Shown here: in pieces, positions 60,432-64,000 of the stretch | How positions within the stretch are numbered: position 1 is the stretch's first letter | How the letters are laid out: the number at the start of each line of letters is the position of its first letter | DNA from: Lyophyllum atratum | Taxonomy: Eukaryota; Basidiomycota; Agaricomycetes; Agaricales; Lyophyllaceae | Length of the DNA stretch: 64,000 nt | Assembly (NCBI GenBank): GCA_014905825.1 | Contig: JACGCN010000008.1 | Location: 1,054,001-1,118,000, forward strand | Direction of reading: 5' to 3' | Notes under the pieces: generated by a model | What the model saw: only the letters and a program-made list of their open reading frames with translations | What the model was told of the DNA's origin: nothing | The model's database searches: none | Program-made: the position numbers and the translations under genes

Positions 60432-61021
60432 GATCGAGGTGCTATCCATATCTATCTATGTATCATTGGGTTGACGGGAGGATTTTATATCATACCAATA
60501 GAATTCTATCTAATTACTTCTTGCACCGAATCCTCGAGGTCACGACCTTGTACTCGGTCTTGTGAGTACTAGTGGTCGTTGGGGAAACACATGAAGTCGG
60601 GTGATAGGACCAACTTATATGACGTCATGCTTCCCGCTCCACAAGATCTTCCACTATGCGTTGCCGACGTTCTCATCACTTCCTCGTCGGTCCAGTTGCA
60701 CTTGAAAACGTTAGGGGGCTCCCAAATGGGGTCCCACCTGGTCCCACACTGGTTCGCTTGGTCTGCTTGTCACCAGGCGCGCTTTCATCAGAAAGACGTC
60801 GGGGAAGAAAGTGTCTACGATGTGCGTCATAAGTCGCGTGTAGTGATATATTTTTCACCCTAAAATCAAAATGAGATTATCCGGCACACGGTGTTAGGCT
60901 GTTCTAGTGGAGTGGAGCTGCGATTTATAAAGCCTTGTCGCCTTTAGATACAAAAATACACCGAATCCTTCGTCTTTCTCCCCAACATACACGAATTACT
61001 TTCGGTTAACTACGCGCCATC
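60432..61021. other. Intergenic region before the dehydrogenase gene
   Basis: No exon recognised. GGGGTCCCACCTGGTCCCAC near 60730 is a short local repeat. The dehydrogenase TATA box is listed next. Confidence 0.4.
60926..60931 (+). promoter_or_regulatory. TATA box of the dehydrogenase gene
   Basis: TATAAA lies 91-96 bases before the ATG at 61022; the pyrimidine-rich CTTTCTCCCC lies in between. Confidence 0.6.
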
Positions 61022-62597
61022 ATGTCTGAACTCACAGGAAAGACGATGAAAGCTCTCTGGTACACTGCTGTAAGTTCTACCCTCAGGCGTCGTGCTCGTA
61101 CTCATCCCGCCACGCGCGATAGCCGGAGCATTTCGAGATCAGACAAGTCCCAATTCCTACGATCGGGGACGAAGATGTTCTGCTCAAAGGTTTGTCACTA
61201 GTTATACTTAGGTGAGCCGTTAGACTGATGTTGGCATACAGTGCACTGCTGTGGTAGGTCTTAGTATAATGTTCAACTCGCGGGGGCTCACCGTAATACC
61301 GTGTGCTAGGCATGTGTGGCACTGACCAGCATATCCACCATGTGAGAGGAGTCTTCTCCGATCAGTCAACGACGTCGCTGACTTGTGTATCTTCCAGGGG
61401 GAGTTCATCTCCAAATTCCCGGTATGCGTCTACATCGCGCATCGCCAAACATTGCTCAGTCCTTCGTGATAGCTTATCCCGGGGCACGAAGCGATCGGCT
61501 CTATTGTCAAGATGGGCAAGAAGGTCAAGGGCTTCGAAATCGGCGACCGCTGTGTCGCTGATGTTGGTCTCACCGTGAGTGGTCCCTGAAATATGCACGC
61601 CACATGAGGCGCTCATAGGCCACCACCTTCTCTTTCGATCATGATCGCATTTGCTTAGTGCGAGAAATGCTTCTACTGTCGCAGAGGACAGTCACTTCTT
61701 TGCGAGAACTTCGAAGCGCGTGGCGTAACCCAGGATGGCGGGTTCGCTGAGTACATCGCCTAGTACGTCCCTCCATTGCTGGCTGTGGCGATGCTGTAGC
61801 TTATGAATGCCTTCGAACCCAAAGCCAACAGAAGAAGCTGTACAAGATCCACAACCTCACGGACGAAGAGTCCACACTGCTGGAGCCCGCAGCATGCGCT
61901 ATTCATGGCCTCGATAAGCTCAACCCGCCGGTCGGTGTTGACGTGCTCCTACTAGGAGCCGGGCCAACCGGGCTCATCCTCGCACAACTGCTCAAACTCA
62001 ACGGCGCGGCTCGCGTTGTCATCGCTGCGAACAAGGGAATCAAGATGGACATCGCAAAGGACCTTGAGGCAGCAGACGAATACATCGAGCTAGACAGGAA
62101 GAACCCCGAAGCGCAGTGGCAGAAGCTGAAGGACGACAACCCATATGGCTTCGATGTGGTGGTGGAGGCGACAGGTGTGGAGAAGCTGGCCAATGAGAGT
62201 ATCAACTACGTGCGACGAGGCGGCACATTGATGATCTACGGCGTGTATGAGAACAAGGCGCTAGTTCACTGGCCACCCTCGAAGGTAGGAGATTTTCCTC
62301 TTTTCTGGAGGCGATTGATTGATTTCAATATTTATTCCTCTAGATATTCAGTGACGAAATCAAGGTTAGTGTTCGACATCTCGTTATGTTCTCCAGAAGA
62401 TCTTGCTTACTCCCGTCTCGCAGATCATTGGCTCGTTCTCTCAAACCTTCTGCTTCCCCCGTGCAGTTGCCTATTTGGACAGCGGCAAGGTTAAGACGAA
62501 AGGCATGGTAACAGATGTTTTCAAACTCGACGATTACCAGAAGGCCCTCGATAAGATGAACAGTAGGGGTGCCCTTAAGATTGTCATCAAGCCATAG
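61022..62597 (+). CDS. Zinc-dependent medium-chain dehydrogenase, D-arabinitol dehydrogenase-like
   Basis: About ten exons give roughly 350 residues. [16 protein letters not shown] opens a GroES-like domain with [10 protein letters not shown] (catalytic Cys), [20 protein letters not shown] (catalytic His-Glu) and [20 protein letters not shown], the four structural-zinc cysteines. The Rossmann part has [20 protein letters not shown] (G-x-G-x-x-G) and [20 protein letters not shown]. It ends [17 protein letters not shown]. The family oxidises secondary alcohols and polyols with NAD(P). Resemblance to fungal arabinitol/sorbitol dehydrogenases is my best guess; the coenzyme preference is not settled. 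Confidence 0.85.
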
Positions 62598-63009
62598 AAT
62601 GGTCAGAGACTAGAGCATCCAATCTGTATAATTACCGTCCCGTGTATATGATTCCGACTCATCGCAATGTAATGCAGAGTATCCAGAGCTATCGAGAGCG
62701 ATCGATCCGGTATTTTGCAATGTCAATACCACACAAGGAGATGATCGACGAGATGTCATTCACGCACTCACCATGGCCCATTTTCGACTCTCCTGAAGAC
62801 ATGGTAGATAGAGGACTGGAGGATGTCGACAATGTGAATTGTTCTGCATATTCCTGCGTGTCCCCGAATATATAGGTCGGCCAGGGGCTGGGACCACTGA
62901 CAAAATTGCAAGAGCTGGGTTTAAAATTTTCTTGCCCTTCCCTCCTGTGCCGAGTGGCGACGATCCGTAATGCACTCATAACCCCTCTATTTTACTTGGA
63001 CTGGGTAGC
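62598..63009. other. Intergenic, nothing recognised
   Basis: Short region between the dehydrogenase stop and the carrier start; no exon recognised. Confidence 0.4.
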
Positions 63010-64000
63010 ATGCCACCTCCCATCGAGGACGCCGTCGTGGTGCAGATCTCTTCGGGGCTCAGCCAGGACCCAAACCCTGACGGTGCCGCGCTTTTCACGT
63101 TTAGCAGTGCGCTAAAAACCATTGCATTCGGAAGTGTACGTGCCGCAGTCCAGGTTTTTCGCGTCATCGTCGCTGAAGAAGTGTTCTTTTTTCTTATAGT
63201 TTGCCGGGATGGTGTCGGAAATCTTCGAGTACCCCTTTGACCTCGCGAAGGTGCGGCTCCAGGCGCAAATACTGTCTCAGACCACCTCTTCGAACACACC
63301 ACACTTTAATGGGCCCATAGACTGCTTGAAGCGGACGTGGCAGGAGGAAGGATTGAGAGGTCTCTACAGGGTGGGTGTTGCGGTTATATCTATCATTGAC
63401 GCGGCTAAGTAGTTATACCAGGGCATCCCAGCTCCCATTGTAGGCTCCATGGCCGAGACGGCGGCTCTTTTTGTCGCGTACTCGGGTTTCCAAGATATCA
63501 TTCGGGCTGCCACTTCTCGGTCGCGCAGCGAGAAACTTTCAATACCGGAATTGGGCCTTGCTGCTGCAGGCGCAGGTTTTGTCAGCAGCTTCATCATGTT
63601 GGTGCATCAGACCTACGTCCTCGCTGAGGGCTTGATGACTTACACGATTGACTGACTCTTCGTGCAGTACCCCCATCGAATTGGTCAAGTGCAAGATGCA
63701 AGTTCAGATGATGAACATGCCTAAGCAGCAACGATATTCATCTCACCGTCCGCTGTTCGCCTCGATGTCTCCGACGCGGCTATTCACCTTGCCTACGTTT
63801 TCGACGAGTCGTGCACCTATTCCCAAGCCTTCGACGTCTCACCGCACCATATACGACCATCATCCCAGTTCATCAACTACGATTTTCAAATACCCGCCTG
63901 GCCCACTAGGTATTATCCGTGAAACGGTACAAACACATGGCATCCGTGGCTTGTGGATAGGCCATACCGGCACCCTTGTTCGAGAAACAGGGGGAACAGC
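63010..64000 (+). CDS. Mitochondrial carrier family protein, ornithine-carrier-like, cut by the window end
   Basis: The start at 63010 gives MPPPIEDAVVVQISSGLSQD. The first carrier repeat has FAGMVSEIFEYPFDLAKVRL (P-x-D-x-x-K signature) and GPIDCLKRTWQEEGLRGLYR; an intron then leads to GIPAPIVGSMAETAALFVAY. The second repeat has TPIELVKCKMQVQMMNMPKQ. A loop of about 50 residues precedes GIIRETVQTHGIRGLWIGHT. The frame is open at 64000, so the third repeat is missing. Inner-membrane carriers exchange metabolites between cytosol and matrix; the first repeat recalls the ornithine carrier Ort1/AmcA, but substrate cannot be fixed without the full sequence. Confidence 0.85.

Overview
The window reads as nuclear DNA of a filamentous basidiomycete, most likely an Agaricomycete mushroom. 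Genes are cut by many short introns (about 48-70 bases, GT..AG). Housekeeping genes sit next to families typical of Agaricomycetes: DUF6534 membrane proteins, UstYa-like oxidases, and SAP/BTB proteins. All gene models below were assembled by eye from exons, so termini inside exons are firmer than exact first codons.

Layout. 1-7.1 kb: two DUF6534 seven-helix proteins (1074-2631 +, 5351-7141 -) flank a phytanoyl-CoA dioxygenase-like gene (4042-4991 -) and a knot of broken fragments of unrelated genes (mitochondrial Hsp70, a WD40 protein, ubiquitin, and an endonuclease/exonuclease/phosphatase, EEP, protein; 2.85-3.92 kb). 7.6-16.4 kb: an accessory block with an unnamed membrane-anchored protein, two UstYa-like proteins around an O-acetylhomoserine sulfhydrylase-type PLP enzyme, a 50-residue small secreted peptide and an EEP protein. 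16.5-30.7 kb: Xaa-Pro aminopeptidase P, aspartokinase, a ChAPs-family exomer adaptor, an F-box-like protein and a CCDC6-like coiled-coil protein. 31-42.9 kb: a small heat shock protein, a NIPA-type Mg transporter, two tandem intron-bearing tRNA-Val(CAC) genes, a 3-kb gene-poor stretch, an unusual G-alpha subunit, and proteasome ATPase Rpt6. 43.6-49.2 kb: a MOV10/SDE3-like helicase with an N-terminal zinc-finger block, an intron-bearing tRNA-Met and a multi-spanning membrane protein. 49.6-54.7 kb: a BTB cluster (SAP-BTB gene, decayed paralogue, second BTB gene). 55.8-64 kb: a third DUF6534 protein, a secreted histidine acid phosphatase, a zinc alcohol/polyol dehydrogenase and the 5' part of a mitochondrial carrier cut by the window edge.

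Most genes are independent core functions. The stretch that could form a functional unit is 9.0-14.4 kb: two UstYa-like enzymes, a PLP sulfur-amino-acid enzyme and a short cysteine-bearing secreted peptide. This resembles the content of fungal ribosomal-peptide clusters, but the peptide lacks the usual repeated, kexin-flanked cores, so the link is only a hypothesis. No intact transposase, reverse transcriptase, CRISPR array or rRNA was seen.
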